A stretch of 64,000 nucleotides of DNA from Apiospora phragmitis (taxonomy: Eukaryota; Ascomycota; Sordariomycetes; Amphisphaeriales; Apiosporaceae), in the NCBI GenBank assembly GCA_038363925.1, contig JAQQWL010000008.1, positions 1,798,001 through 1,862,000 of the forward strand, in the 5' to 3' direction. Under the pieces are notes generated by a model. It was not told the DNA's origin, searched no databases, and saw nothing but the letters and a program-made list of their open reading frames with translations. Positions within the stretch are counted from its first letter, which is position 1. Each line of letters begins with the position of its first letter. Shown piece after piece: positions 21,972 through 32,898 of this stretch. The position numbers were made by a program, and so were the translations under genes.

Positions 21972-22333
21972 TATGGTGTGTTGAATCGAAAGGTATCCTG
22001 CAACGACATAGAATGCGATGAGGGGACCAGGAGAGTGGCAGCAAAAGACCATAGCTTTATGTATGGCACCCCAACAACTAAGGCGGCATTACCAATTCGG
22101 GCGCCGCCGTTGCTGACAACGAGGTCTAGCTCAATACGGCAATATGCGTAGCGCAACTGGCGACCACTCTCTTGTCGCAGACCCTTCCGAATCTGGAGAC
22201 CACTTAATAATACGAGCGGAGAACGTATAGGCTTATGGTTGATGGTTTGCGACAAATGCCTTGCTCCTAACAACAGGTCGCAATAACCCCCCAACAGTTT
22301 AATACCAAGTCACTCATATTTCTTCCCACCATC
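21972..22333. promoter_or_regulatory. Divergent promoter region, MFS transporter / methyltransferase
   Basis: A 362-bp gap between opposite start codons with no recognised coding segment or operator. Confidence 0.45.
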
Positions 22334-23078
22334 ATGACGGTCCAGCTTGTTGAGTTCGGTGAGCTATCTTGCTATACCACTAGCAAAGAAGAGGCGCAGT
22401 TCATCTACAAAGAGATTTTCGACGACCACTGCTACAACGTCCCGGGCCTCCCCGACGCACCCTTCATCGTCGACGCCGGGGCCAACATCGGCCTCTTCTC
22501 TCTCTACGCGAAGCAGAAGTACCCGGCCTGCACGATCCTCGCCTTCGAACCGGCGCCCGAGACCTACGGGCTCCTAACCCGCAACTTGGAGCTCAACCAC
22601 GCCACCTCGGGCGTCCAGACGTTCCCGTGCGGGCTGGCGTCCCAGGCAGGCACCATGGCGCTGACGTACTTCCCCCACTTGCCCGGGAACTCGACCCTGG
22701 TCCCGGCGGAGAAGCGGAAGCTGTACGAAGAGGCGGTCAAGAAACGCGGCAGCGAGGCGGCCGATGCGCGGTTTGGGGGCGCGACGCAGGTGAACGTGAA
22801 GCTGGAGAGACTGTCGCGCTTCCTGGGCAACTGCCCTGGCCTCCAACGCATCGACTTGCTCAAGGTTGACGTCGAAGGGGCGGAGCTGGAGGTGCTCAAA
22901 GGGCTCGACGATGCCCATTGGGCTTTGGTTCGCAACGTCATGGTGGAGACGTGGGAGCCTTCGGGGTATTCGACCCCAGATCGAGCAGTTGTTGGAGTCC
23001 AAGGGGTTTACCGTCACTCATCAAGATGCCGAGTGGGCTCCTGCGCAGTTCTACATGATCACTGCTCATCGTGATTGA
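22334..23078 (+). CDS. sdnD: FkbM-family SAM-dependent O-methyltransferase (sdnD-like)
   Basis: A single exon starting MTVQLVEFGE. FkbM features in order: the SAM motif FIVDAGANIGLFSLYA near residues 45-60, LAFEPAPETY, and LLKVDVEGAELEVLKG near 175-190. Read literally it stops at 23074 with an unrelated tail. Removing one G from the run at 22963-22966 gives PQIEQLLESKGF... ending at 23078, which looks like the family C-terminus. FkbM enzymes methylate sugar hydroxyls and other oxygens. In sordarin, SdnD is proposed to complete the pathway by 4'-O-methylation of the sugar. The symbol is assigned by family and context. Confidence 0.82.
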
Positions 23079-23248
23079 AACATAGCATTCAAAAAGGTTG
23101 AGAGGGATTGTCAAGGACCAAAAAGCTTTCTGTGATAGTATAGGTACTTACACACGTGAGCTGTGTCATTGCTATAAAGACCTTGTACAGTTGATTCTAT
23201 CGCAATAATTTACTCCATTACTCCACGTCCCAAATTCAATAGTTCTGT

Positions 23249-24759
23249 CTAAACTTTGAGCATCTCAAACAAGGTCCGAAGTGGCCTGTTTTCAACTCCG
23301 GTCACCTCTTCAATGCGGCTAATCTCAATACCAATCTCCTGGTCTATCCTACGCAGGGCGGCGACTGTGAAGTCCAAGCTGCCCGTCCCTTTCAGGATAC
23401 TCAGCACTAGATGTTTCTGTGCCAATGACATGCCGCCGGCGATGTGACGCTGCGCAAGTATGTGACGAAGCACGTGCGAATCCGTCTCGGTCGCGTGTTC
23501 CAAGGCGTGGACGAGGGTGAGGCTGAATTTGCCCTCGTCCAGGTCCTCGCAGAAACCCTTCTGATCCGTGTACTATAAATGGACATGTTAGTTGTTGCAA
23601 CTCTGCTTAAGAGGTAGTTATATTCAAGTGAGCTAGTACTTACCTCGGCTGATGTGAGGTTCATGTAGTCGTCGCGGATCTGGAAGTACCTCCCCAGTAA
23701 CACGACTAACCGGGTGAGATCTGGGGCTTCTGTTGGACCGACTTCACTCTTGGCAGCCATTAGACGTACAAGCAGACTGAACAGGGCTCCAGTTTCTGTG
23801 AAGCCAAGGGTCAGCTGGTATGGGATTTTCGTCAGTAGTGCAACACATACTGTAGTCAACCATGATCATATACTGCTCGATGCTTGGTCGTGTGGTGTTG
23901 AAAGTCCAAAACAGATCGTATCCTTGTCCAAGGTACAGCCTGTCCATCTCCTCTACTGCATCATGAGTGACGGGCGTTTACGGTGAAAACAACAGCGAAG
24001 CTTACCGGCGAATATACCGATGCATTGCGCATCCCCCAGTTTCAGCACCTCCACCATGGCTGTATTGATCTGATAACCGGCCGAGTTGATGGCCTGCGGG
24101 GTTCCGAACACCATGTGCGTTGCAGGTCTCCCTCGTCGAGAGATCGATCCATCTTCCACATCGTCAAGTATGAGTGATGAATTGTGCAACAGGCTGATGA
24201 CCTTTCGTATCTGGCCCAAGCTGCCTTCCGTGGCTTGGAGCCAAATGTTTAAGGCATGGGCGGCCTTGTCGCGTATCTTCTTGCCAGGCATTGACTCGAC
24301 ATATAGAGCCGGTGCTCGAACAACCTGCGGCAAAGGACTGTCAGACCACGAGAGAGACATTGCAAAGTGGCTACTAGGGACTTACCGTACTCGGGAGGCC
24401 TATAGACTCTCGTGCAAATACGGAGTCGACCCTTTCCCTTCGGACACCCTCCGGTTCGAGTTCGAGTATCTCCTGCGCCTGCACGTTGCCTTGTTCAACA
24501 GAACGGGGTCCTGTTCCATTACTGCAACTCGCTTGCTCATTCGCAAACCTTTCCCGGTACTGCTGACCGAAGATTGTGACCCCGACAGCCTACGGCTTGG
24601 GGTTGGACTGCCAGAACTCGAGGCGCTTGCCGTTCCCATTATGTCCGTCTCATTCATGTACTGTAGCCCCTTTTCGTCCTCTCGAGTATAGCCATTCCCG
24701 TCGTCTTCCGGGTGACTGAGGACACAATTAACAGTGGCCAATGTGGATTTATCGTACAT
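23249..24759 (-). CDS. sdnC: Geranylgeranyl diphosphate synthase (sdnC-like), N-terminal exons uncertain
   Basis: The gene makes the C20 precursor from FPP and IPP. The catalytic core is clear: the first aspartate-rich motif [10 protein letters not shown] followed by [12 protein letters not shown], and the second motif FQIRDDYMN, then the [15 protein letters not shown] segment and a stop at 23249. Introns lie near 23574-23643, 23790-23850, 23951-24003 and 24326-24384 with usual fungal splice sites. Upstream of 24385 the frame reads [15 protein letters not shown], but the N-terminal extension splits into competing frames with no clean splice model. Starts at 24759 or about 24950 are possible. 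The N-terminus is Ser-rich and probably disordered. Divergent from the fourth P450, spacing about 250-450 bp. Confidence 0.85.
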
Positions 24760-25204
24760 ACTCCCGTCTAAGCTTGGCTCTGCAGCAGGGATACAATCTG
24801 TGTCAGTAACGTGGTGGGGCTCGTCATTTCCGGCATCGCTGCTGGCCGTGACGTATGGGGAAACGTAGTAGAGTCCATGGTCGAGCTTTTGGATCTAACT
24901 CACGTACAGATTTGGTGTCCTGTAGGACAAATCTAAATATTCGACTCATGGATTTCTATTATATCGCTAAGCGTATCGGATCTGCAACTTCGGGCCGGTA
25001 GCGGACCATTGACTCGGGGCTTCTGGAAGCGGCAGCCCCGGACGCTAGTCAAAAATAAACCACAGGTCCGGCTTATTATAGTCAAGATATGGGCTTTGAT
25101 TGACAGTTGTCTTTCAACTCCCCGACGAATGTTGGCCCATACGAGCCAGTCTGATTTTACCTCATACTATCCAGCCTCAGCACCCTGTAGTGGTGGAACA
25201 CATC

Positions 25205-27082
25205 ATGGCCCAGAACGCATCTTTCCTTGGCCATGTTGGCATCACAAATAAACATTTAGAACCGCTTCTTGAATCACCAATCGCTGACTATCTGCCGGAG
25301 CTCGGTCTTTGGCAAGGCGCTGTCCTATTTTTGTGCCTCTTCTGGGATACTCGTCCCTGTCAGTTCACCGCAGGATTAAGGTCTTGGGCGCTCCTGTTCA
25401 TGGTTATTGGTCCTGGCTGGAGCCGACGTGGCTTTTGCAACTTCGATATGCCAAGGACGCACACAAAATCATTGCCGACGGTTACCAAAAAGTGAGTGTT
25501 GGAGTGTCGTTACATCGGCCGCCAAGTTACTGAACAAGCGGCAGTACAATGCGAAAGGCAAGCCTTTCGTACTGCGTCGCCAGGACCTCGACGTCACGAT
25601 CCTTCCCAACAAGTACATCTCTGAGTTGAGGACGATCCCCAACGCGAAGCTTAGTCGCGGGAAAGCGAATTTCATGGTTCGTAAATCACCACCCAGCCGG
25701 TATTTGGACACCGTGATGGACATGAACTGACCTGTGCTACTCAGGAATGGGGTGACCAGTGGGCAATGAATACTATGTGGAGTCACTGGAAATGGCTATC
25801 AAGGCCATCTCGGAGAACCGCAATGGCCAGCAAGGCATTTACCTGGAGGCAATGAGAAGAGAGTTTGACTACGCCATGAAGGTCGAGATGCCAGCAGCAG
25901 ATGGTGAGCATGACTTTAGCAGCTACCAGACATCTCGAAAAAGTTATCATACTGATATGCACGTTGGCAGATTGGACCGAGGTTGACATCCAGAAGATCA
26001 TCCAAATACTCCTGGAACGCATTGTGGGCAAGATGATCGTTGGAAAAGAGGCATGCCGCAGTCCCGAATGGATGGACCTGGCCGAACACTTTACGGAAGA
26101 CTTTGTGGCGGCCTCCATCATCATGCGGCTCGCGCCCAAATGGATGCACCCTCTTCTCACGAACGTGATCCCCCAGAGATGGAGACTCCGGAGACGCCTA
26201 GCGGGAGCGGCCAAGATCACCGACCGCTGCATCACCCGGCACGAAGAGGCCAAGAAGCGGAAGGCCCAAGGTCTCGAGGTTGACCAAGAAGATAACATGC
26301 TGGCCTGGATGCTGGACAATGCCCCCGACAAAGAGTACGTGCTGAAGAACTTGCCCACGCTCGTCTTGGTCATTCTCGTGCCTGCAGCTCACACCACGGC
26401 CATGGCCATCTCCAACCTTCTCTTCGATTTGTGCCAGCATCCTGATTGGTTTGAAACGCTCCGGGTGAGATTCTCAGCGTCACCAAAGAGGTCGGCCCTA
26501 TCGGTGAGCGCTACCAGGTGAAGGATTGGGTGTCCAAGTTGGAGCTACTTGATAGTTTTTTCAATGAGAGTCAAAGGCTGAGCCAGCCTCTATCCAGTAA
26601 GTCGGTTTACGATATTGACAACAACTTTTTTTTTCTGGCATAGAGCTGACGTCCGAGTAGTCACGCCGAACCGCTACGCGTTGGAAGATTTCACCATGAA
26701 GGACGGGCTGCAGATCCCCGAAGGCGCGCTGCTCGGCTGGGTCAGCATCCACAACCAGATCGACCCCGCGATCACGCCACGCCCGGACGCGTTCGACCCC
26801 ATGCGGAGCTACCGGAAGCGCCAGGCCTCGGCCGTGGAGGCGGCCAAGCACCTGGCTGGCCAGCCCAGCCTCGAGAACCTGAGCTTCGGCTTCGGGAGCC
26901 AGGCGTGCCCGGGCAGGAACATCGCTGTCAGCGTACTCAAGATGGTGGTCTCCCGGCTGCTGGCCGACTACGAGTTCCGGTTCGGCGACCACCAGGCCAA
27001 GCCGAGCAACATCCACTTGCTCGAGTTCATCATTCCCGACCCCAAGGCGAAGCTCATGATGAGAAAGCTGAAAGCGGCCTAG
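25205..27082 (+). CDS. Cytochrome P450 (fourth), several frame breaks
   Basis: Start MAQNASFLGH, then a membrane anchor, RRIKVLGAPVHGYWSW, I-helix ILVPAAHTTAMAI, ExxR (NESQR) and the haem loop FGFGSQACPGRN. The pattern resembles fungal P450s of gibberellin/indole-diterpene clusters. Frames change at 25344-25346 (GGG), 25759 and 26463-26465 (GGG). One added base at each site gives a continuous family-like reading. True introns lie near 25490-25545, 25676-25744, 25904-25972 and 26597-26660. The haem exon is long and intact to the stop at 27082. Probably one of the oxygenases acting on the cyclised diterpene. Confidence 0.82.
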
Positions 27083-27722
27083 AGGGAGATGGAGAACCGG
27101 ATAAGGGCAGATGTAGAAGTCATAGTCTATGATTATGTCGCGCTTCACTGACGATGTTTTGTTCCAATGCTAGGCGGTGCGGCGCACGCCGATACGGGAA
27201 AGGGGGGGGGGGGTGTCCAGGCTCCTGCTGTGTTTTGATTAGATTAATAAATTGCACTCAGTTTGATTTACCAATAAACATTCACCACTGCCAAAAATCA
27301 TTATTGAAGCTATGGACTTATTTTGAATACTACACGCGACTTGACTCTTCCACGGTTCAATTGTGTGCAACGCAGCATGTCATATTCTATGAGGTCGTGT
27401 CGGGCGATGCAAGCTTGGCCTATTGTCGACCATACCGGGGTTTTACTGTATTAACAGAAGTCCCGATACTGTGTCCAACCAATGAGGTTGTGTGAATCCC
27501 ACAACCCCGTTGGGGGTCCGCAACAGGGGTGGTTGGCGCTAAACAAGGAATCGCCAGATTGGGAATTCCTCAAGTCACGTGTAAAAGTATAATAACACGA
27601 ACGTCCTCGACATGCAACATGGCATGATACTACAAGGTCCTACAGAGATTGCTATGTTCTCGCCAATTCACCTCGCCTTTGACTTGGCCATTTACATTTT
27701 GTATATACTACTCTCAAGCAAA
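27083..27722. promoter_or_regulatory. Upstream region of the terpene cyclase
   Basis: About 640 bp between the fourth P450 and the cyclase start. It includes a run of about 12 G (27202-27213) and AT-rich stretches. No gene is recognised; an upstream ATG at 27612 is in a hydrophobic frame and is not favoured. Confidence 0.4.
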
Positions 27723-29293
27723 ATGTCGGTTTCCGGAGCCATCTCGTTCATCTACAACGCCCTCCCGCTTGGGCGGCCGCAAGCGTCCAAGACCAGGGCG
27801 TTGTATACTCCAGACCTTTTCGCAGGCATCTTGTCCGGAGAGCCCGAGAGAAACCCGCACGAGACTGCTGTCGGACCTAGATCAGAAGCATGGACAAAGG
27901 AGTAAGTAGGCCAGGGGCATGATCCCCCCGCGTCGTCGCAGCTCGCTAACAGCCGGGCCAGGCTCGTCAAGATGGATGCGCGGACAGCCAAGATCCTGAC
28001 CAAAGCCAATTTTGCCTACCTTATCAGTTTGGCGGCTCCTGAAGCGGACGAAGACGCCTTCCGTATGGCCGTTGACTGGTGCATCTGGGTGAGTAGCAAC
28101 AGGCCAGCCAAGTTTCTCAAACACAGCTGACCAAAGCCACCTGAAGGCCTTTGTCTTTGACGACCGTAAGTCCCTCATGTCCTGTGGTATTAAATTCGAT
28201 CTGACAATAGCAAGAATTTGACGAGGGCTCCATGAAGGACAAGACTATCGAGGCAGCCAGGGAAATGATCGATATGTTGGCAACTCAAGACGATACGCAC
28301 CCTCCCGTGGAACCGAAAAGACACCCGTTGCAGTATATGTTCCAGTCCGTCTGGCATCGATTCCAAAAAGTGAACAACCCCTTCCGATATAGCATACATA
28401 AAATACTTAATTTGACTAACCTCGTTCTTCGTCTCCAGAGAAATCCATCGCCAGGTAAAGTAGTCAGCATCCGTGCGCAGCAGTATGATACTAATAGAAG
28501 AGAACACAGGGCTTGAGCAGCGATGGAAGTTTACGCACAAAAAGTGTTTGTTCGCTATCCTCAAACAAGTTGATGCAACGCAGAGGAAAATCGTGCTTGA
28601 CGCCGACCTGGAAGACTACATGGAGACTCGAAGGCATTCCATCGGCGCCTATTGTCTGTTTCAAGTCGTGGAGTAAGCATGGACCATTCATAAGCTTTGG
28701 TGTACGTCGTGCCGTTTTTCTAACAAAACACTTGGCAGATGGGCGCATGGCATCAGGGCACGACAGGAAGCAATGGAACACCCCTCGGTACTTACATGCG
28801 AGCGCGCGGCAGCGGACCTTACATGGCTGTGTGTAGCCCCACTTGTGACCTCCCGCGAATGTGGAACTACTGCTGATAGACGTGAACATCTAGCGTCAAT
28901 GATGTCCTGTCGTACAAGAAGGATCTCGTAAGTCTTCTCCCATCCAATATAGCCGTGGCGAAACTCTTAATGATGTTGACTAATACCAAAAACCAATAGG
29001 CCTTCGGGGTCCAACATAACCTCATGTGCCTGCTGATCCGGCAGGGACATTCAGAGCAAGAGGCAATGAACAAGACCGGCGAGCTAATGGAGAATTGCCA
29101 GAGAGACTGGGACGACGCCGTTGCCGAGCTGCCGTTCTGGGACACAGAGACAGACAGGGAGGTACGCAGATATATCGATGCTTGTCGGGACGTCACCCGA
29201 GCGAACCTACATTGGAGTTTCAAGAGTGGTCGGTACTTGAACGCTGAACAGGGGAAGAAGGTGCGAGAGACGAGAATCATGGATCTTCCGTAG
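27723..29293 (+). CDS. sdnA: Class I terpene cyclase (diterpene synthase, sdnA-like cycloaraneosene synthase)
   Basis: The gene has about eight introns. Exon 1 is 27723-27901, exon 2 starts at 27962. The aspartate-rich motif FVFDDQFDEG is formed across an intron whose acceptor lies in GCAAG near 28215. The NSE motif WLVNDVLSYKKD is likewise assembled across an intron with a GTGTGT donor. The C-terminal WSFKSGRYL carries the RY pair. Together these mark a metal-dependent ionising cyclase of about 370 residues. It has no prenyltransferase domain and relies on the neighbouring GGPP synthase. SdnA turns GGPP into cycloaraneosene. Product identity is inferred from cluster context. No frame breaks are found, in contrast to several neighbours. 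Confidence 0.85.
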
Positions 29294-29647
29294 GCTTGTT
29301 GTGGTAGTTCAGCAGTTATCAATGGGTGAAAGAATTAGTATGAGAATATGATGACCATGTGCTTGCCTCCGGCAGAGATGATTCCAAGATTATCAACTTT
29401 GCCTCCCAGAACATGTAGCACATACATATTCAGGTTAAGAGTACTTTCGATTAAGTTGTTTCCGAGTGATTAGTAGTGTCGTATGTTACTGTCAATCCAC
29501 TCCTTCAAATCAAGGCTCGGTCAAGCATCCCAGACTCGACAATGTCTATGTTTTTACAACTTAACATATGTCGTAGCAGAGGCAAAAGTTGGTCTATTGG
29601 CAGCCTAAAGCGTATTCTTTATATTCAGATACCAATCAAGGATGTAT
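29294..29647. other. Convergent intergenic region
   Basis: About 350 bp between the 3' ends of the cyclase and the dioxygenase. No coding or RNA feature is recognised. Confidence 0.4.
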
Positions 29648-30971
29648 CTAATCATCTTCCAGTCCCAAAGCTTGTCTTCTAGTGGTGGCCTTTTCATCAA
29701 AGTATGGTTCCTCAGCGAGCGTGGTGACCCTTGTCCCATGTCTCTCGGACGCATTCTCATAGTCCCAGCTTGCCGTATGGAGTGTGCATCTGTACAAGCT
29801 AATCAGCTATTTGATGGGAATTTACGTGGCCGTTTGCGTGTGTCATGTAGTGAAAAGAAAAACTCACCGGTTGTCCCAAATGGCGGAAGTCCCCGGTGTG
29901 AACTTGAACCGGCATTGGATATCCACGTTGTTTTCGTACACGTCTTTCAGATAGCCCAGGATCAAGTCGCTCTCCTTCCGGTCCAGCCCGACGATGTGCG
30001 AGACCCAGCCGTCGGCGATGTACAGGCTCTTCCACCCCGTCACGGGATGGACCCGCACGATGGGGTGGGCCCGGGTGACGGAGTGGACGCGGCCCGCGCT
30101 CGGGTCGTCGCGGTCGGTGTACTTTTCCTTGGACAAGAAGACGGCCTGCTTCCCGTCCAGGAAGCGCCGGAAGTCGGGCGAGAGCTTCGAGTATGCCGCG
30201 TAGCCGCTCGCCCACAGTAGGTCGCCGCCCACGTCGGGGACGGCGTCTTTGTGGAGGTGGGTGTAGCCCGGCGGGTGGCGCTCATGCACCATGTCACTAG
30301 GAGACGATGCTGGATTAGTCACGAGGCTTATCCGGTGCTTTCATGATAAAGGTGGTGGTAACATACGTGTGGAAGCCTTGAAACGGCTGACGGTAAGTGG
30401 GCTTACGAATGGTTTTGGCGAAGAAATCCGTCCAGATGGTTGTGATGTCTGGATGACCTGGCACATACGGGCCTTGTGGCTAACCAGGCATATCCAGTCA
30501 GCATATCACCAAACTGAATCCCCAAGAAATACTAGGAAGGGACATACGTAAAGTTCGCCCCAATACCTGCCAAGGGCCTCTTGTTCCTGGGGAGCAAGGT
30601 CTTGGTCCCTTAGGAAGACTACTCCACGCTCAGCGACGAGACGGGCTAATTCATCTCTCTGCTGATCGTTGAGATCCCTGAGCTGAAGACCGACGATCTC
30701 GGTTCCTATGTGGCTCGTCAGGTGATTGACCGCCGTGGCCGCCCCCGAAAAGCGCTTTCTTTCCGGGGTCGGCCCGTAGGCCGGCATCATGGTAGGGATG
30801 GGCCTCGTCCCCTTTGGCTTTGGCGTCCTGGAGATATTCGAAGTCGGACGGAAGCAGTGGGTAGCCACCACTGAGGTCTATGCCCGCTGCTTCGAAGCGC
30901 CGACGCGTCGACGCTGGGATGGGCACAGCCTGCCGAGCCGTCGGTTTGTCGAGATCTATCTGCGAGCCCAT
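29648..30971 (-). CDS. TauD/TfdA-family Fe(II)/2-oxoglutarate dioxygenase, one frame break
   Basis: Start MGSQIDLDKPTARQ at 30971; stop at 29648-29650. Exons splice through GELY|PQGPYVPGHPDITTIW and then across a second intron that splits the iron-binding HxD (His-Thr-Asp, next to MVHERHPPG). Then come THLHKDAVPDVGGD, the second region RVHPVTG and the distal His in RCTLHTASWDY after the last intron. This is the usual TauD layout. One extra C in the run at 30742-30746 breaks the frame between KKALF and GAATAVNHLTSH. It may oxidise an intermediate of the cluster, or be the first gene outside it. No TauD gene is among the sdn genes I know. Confidence 0.83.
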
Positions 30972-31747
30972 GATGACAACAAGAAATTTGAGAAGTACAT
31001 GGAATAGCCTTCCTCGAAAACCAAGAATGAGAGTGTAACAGTGGTCGGCGGCTTCCTAGAGTCAATTGTTACTACTTGGAAGAATGAGGTCCTGTGGGCG
31101 CAACTTTTGATTGGCTTTTGGGCCGACGATGAAGTCTATACCAAAACGGGGTCTTCCAACGTTCCCAAATAGGATAAATAATGGACTTTCCATTTTCAGT
31201 AATCCAGAAAACACCGTATTACATAATCAGCAACACATAATACAACCACAACAGGAGATTCCGCTTCCTTGGCTTCTGTCCGGGATAAAGTACCCACTGA
31301 CAACTCATTGTTGCAATTGCAGTTGGAAACGCGACTAGGCCGTTCTCGGAAGCTGGGGGCCAAGATGGATAGAATTCATTTACCCTTACTCCTCATTGGC
31401 GCATAGTATTGGCGACTCAGGCCATGGACAGTCAATATCGTAGTAGTATAATGGCGCTATCAATACGCTATTGATGTTCAAGTTCATGTTAGACATATTA
31501 TGGGCCAGCACTGACCGTCTCAGCATTGATTCGGTGATGCCCGTTTTGGATCCTTGCGGGTTACCATAATGTTGATTGACATGTCACAAAACTGTGGCCA
31601 CGAGAGCCGAGAGCTATCGTATTCCTGCGCGAGTCTCCGAGCTATAAAAGGCCAAGGCCTGCTCCATGAAATGAGGGTATCACATTCCAGGACACATTGA
31701 TGAAGCCGAGGATCCCGTGTCGGTTCCAGTCCTTTTGAAGTCCGAGA
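30972..31747. other. Intergenic region
   Basis: About 780 bp upstream of the dioxygenase. It contains no recognisable gene and marks the probable right border of the cluster. Confidence 0.4.
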
Positions 31748-31876
31748 GAGTATCGCGACATCCTTAGACTATAAAGGCCATGCATCCTGCTACCGATGTT
31801 GTGATGTTCTGCCTTGCTCATCAGGCAATCCATAATACACAATAGACCTCTCTACCTAGTCTTTTCCAATATTAAT
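31748..31876 (+). repeat. Inverted second copy of the lysozyme-like gene's promoter
   Basis: About 129 bp matching the complement of 33718-33846 at roughly 95%, including the TATA segment (ACTATAAAGGCC). Differences are mainly C/T. Homology begins at GAGAGAGTATCG and stops at CCAATATTA, before any coding sequence. A relic of a duplicated gene. Confidence 0.88.
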
Positions 31877-32640
31877 TAAATTTAGAAAAGTTTATATTAT
31901 GATAACAGAAGGTAAACATTTAGAGAACAAGACAGGGCCCCCCAGCATCGACAAGGGCCATCACCCACACAGTGCAGGCGCAGCCGAAAACGGGTATTCT
32001 TCTCCCCACTTGCACTTTTTGCTTTCCTCAATGTCGGGACTCAGTTATAACAGGCCGTCTCGAAGGCAGGTTTTCAAAGAACCGGTTTTTAGTTTTTTGA
32101 ATATATCAGGCTTGGCGGTTGATTTAAACCCCCAAAAACCAGGGTAAAAACCAGGCCCAGTTTTTATACTATTCTTAGTATATATTTTCTATCGATAGCC
32201 TATCGATATCAGCCGGAAGTCCGGCCCGAGACTTGCCGATATTCCGGTGGCCCCGATGGTCGGGGAAAAGGGGCTGAAATTCTCCTTCTCCCTCTTTTCC
32301 AGCTCTCTTCCAGCCCCCTTCCCAGCCAAGCTAGGAGGCTTGGCGCACGTGACCAAAAAACCTGATTTATTGGTTTAAACTGGTTTATTCTGATTTCAAA
32401 AAACTTGGTTTAAACTCAAAAACCTGGGTTTTACCCTGCTCTAGCCGTCTCAACTCATCGCGGTTATCGCAGGGATTGGTACCAGGAGAGTGGCTCGGAG
32501 CGATCTAGCCGCCAAAAGTTCATCTCATCACTTAGTAATGGGACTTGGCTATAGCATAGGTTTAGTGCGTTATGGAATAAGGCAAGGATCGAAGATGTTA
32601 ATAGTATTTCCATTTAATTATATACTACGGAGAATGTCAG
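31877..32640. repeat. Degenerate repeat block with inverted CAGGGTAAAA / TTTTACCCTG motifs
   Basis: Low-complexity, poly-T/poly-A rich sequence. CCAGGGTAAAAACCAGG at about 32138 is mirrored by CCTGGGTTTTACCCTG at about 32425, with GGTTTAAAC-like repeats between. It could be a small inverted-repeat element. No coding potential. Confidence 0.35.
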
Positions 32641-32898
32641 ACATTTGAACGAGCGACGTCGACAAAAGACACTCAACCATTGCGAGCGATCAACATAAGC
32701 AGGGCCCGTCTCCTGTTACTTCTCTTTCGTTTTCCATTACTCCTACTTCTCCCAAGTCTCAATTTCAGACATGCAGTCCCGTTATTCTCTTTTCAAAAGT
32801 ATCAACGCAGTGAGGCCTCCTCACGATCAGCACCATCAATAGGTCATTCGCGGGGGCATTCACGTCGAAGAGATAGGAGAGGTCTCCTTATGGTTGAC

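Noticed and set aside
27612..27722. Upstream ATG giving the cyclase a hydrophobic N-terminal extension
   Set aside because: Class I cyclases of this kind are soluble and start near MSVSGAISF; the upstream frame looks like 5' UTR.
23249..29293. Possible chimeric prenyltransferase-cyclase (fusicoccadiene-synthase type)
   Set aside because: GGPP synthase and cyclase are separate genes on opposite strands with a P450 between them.
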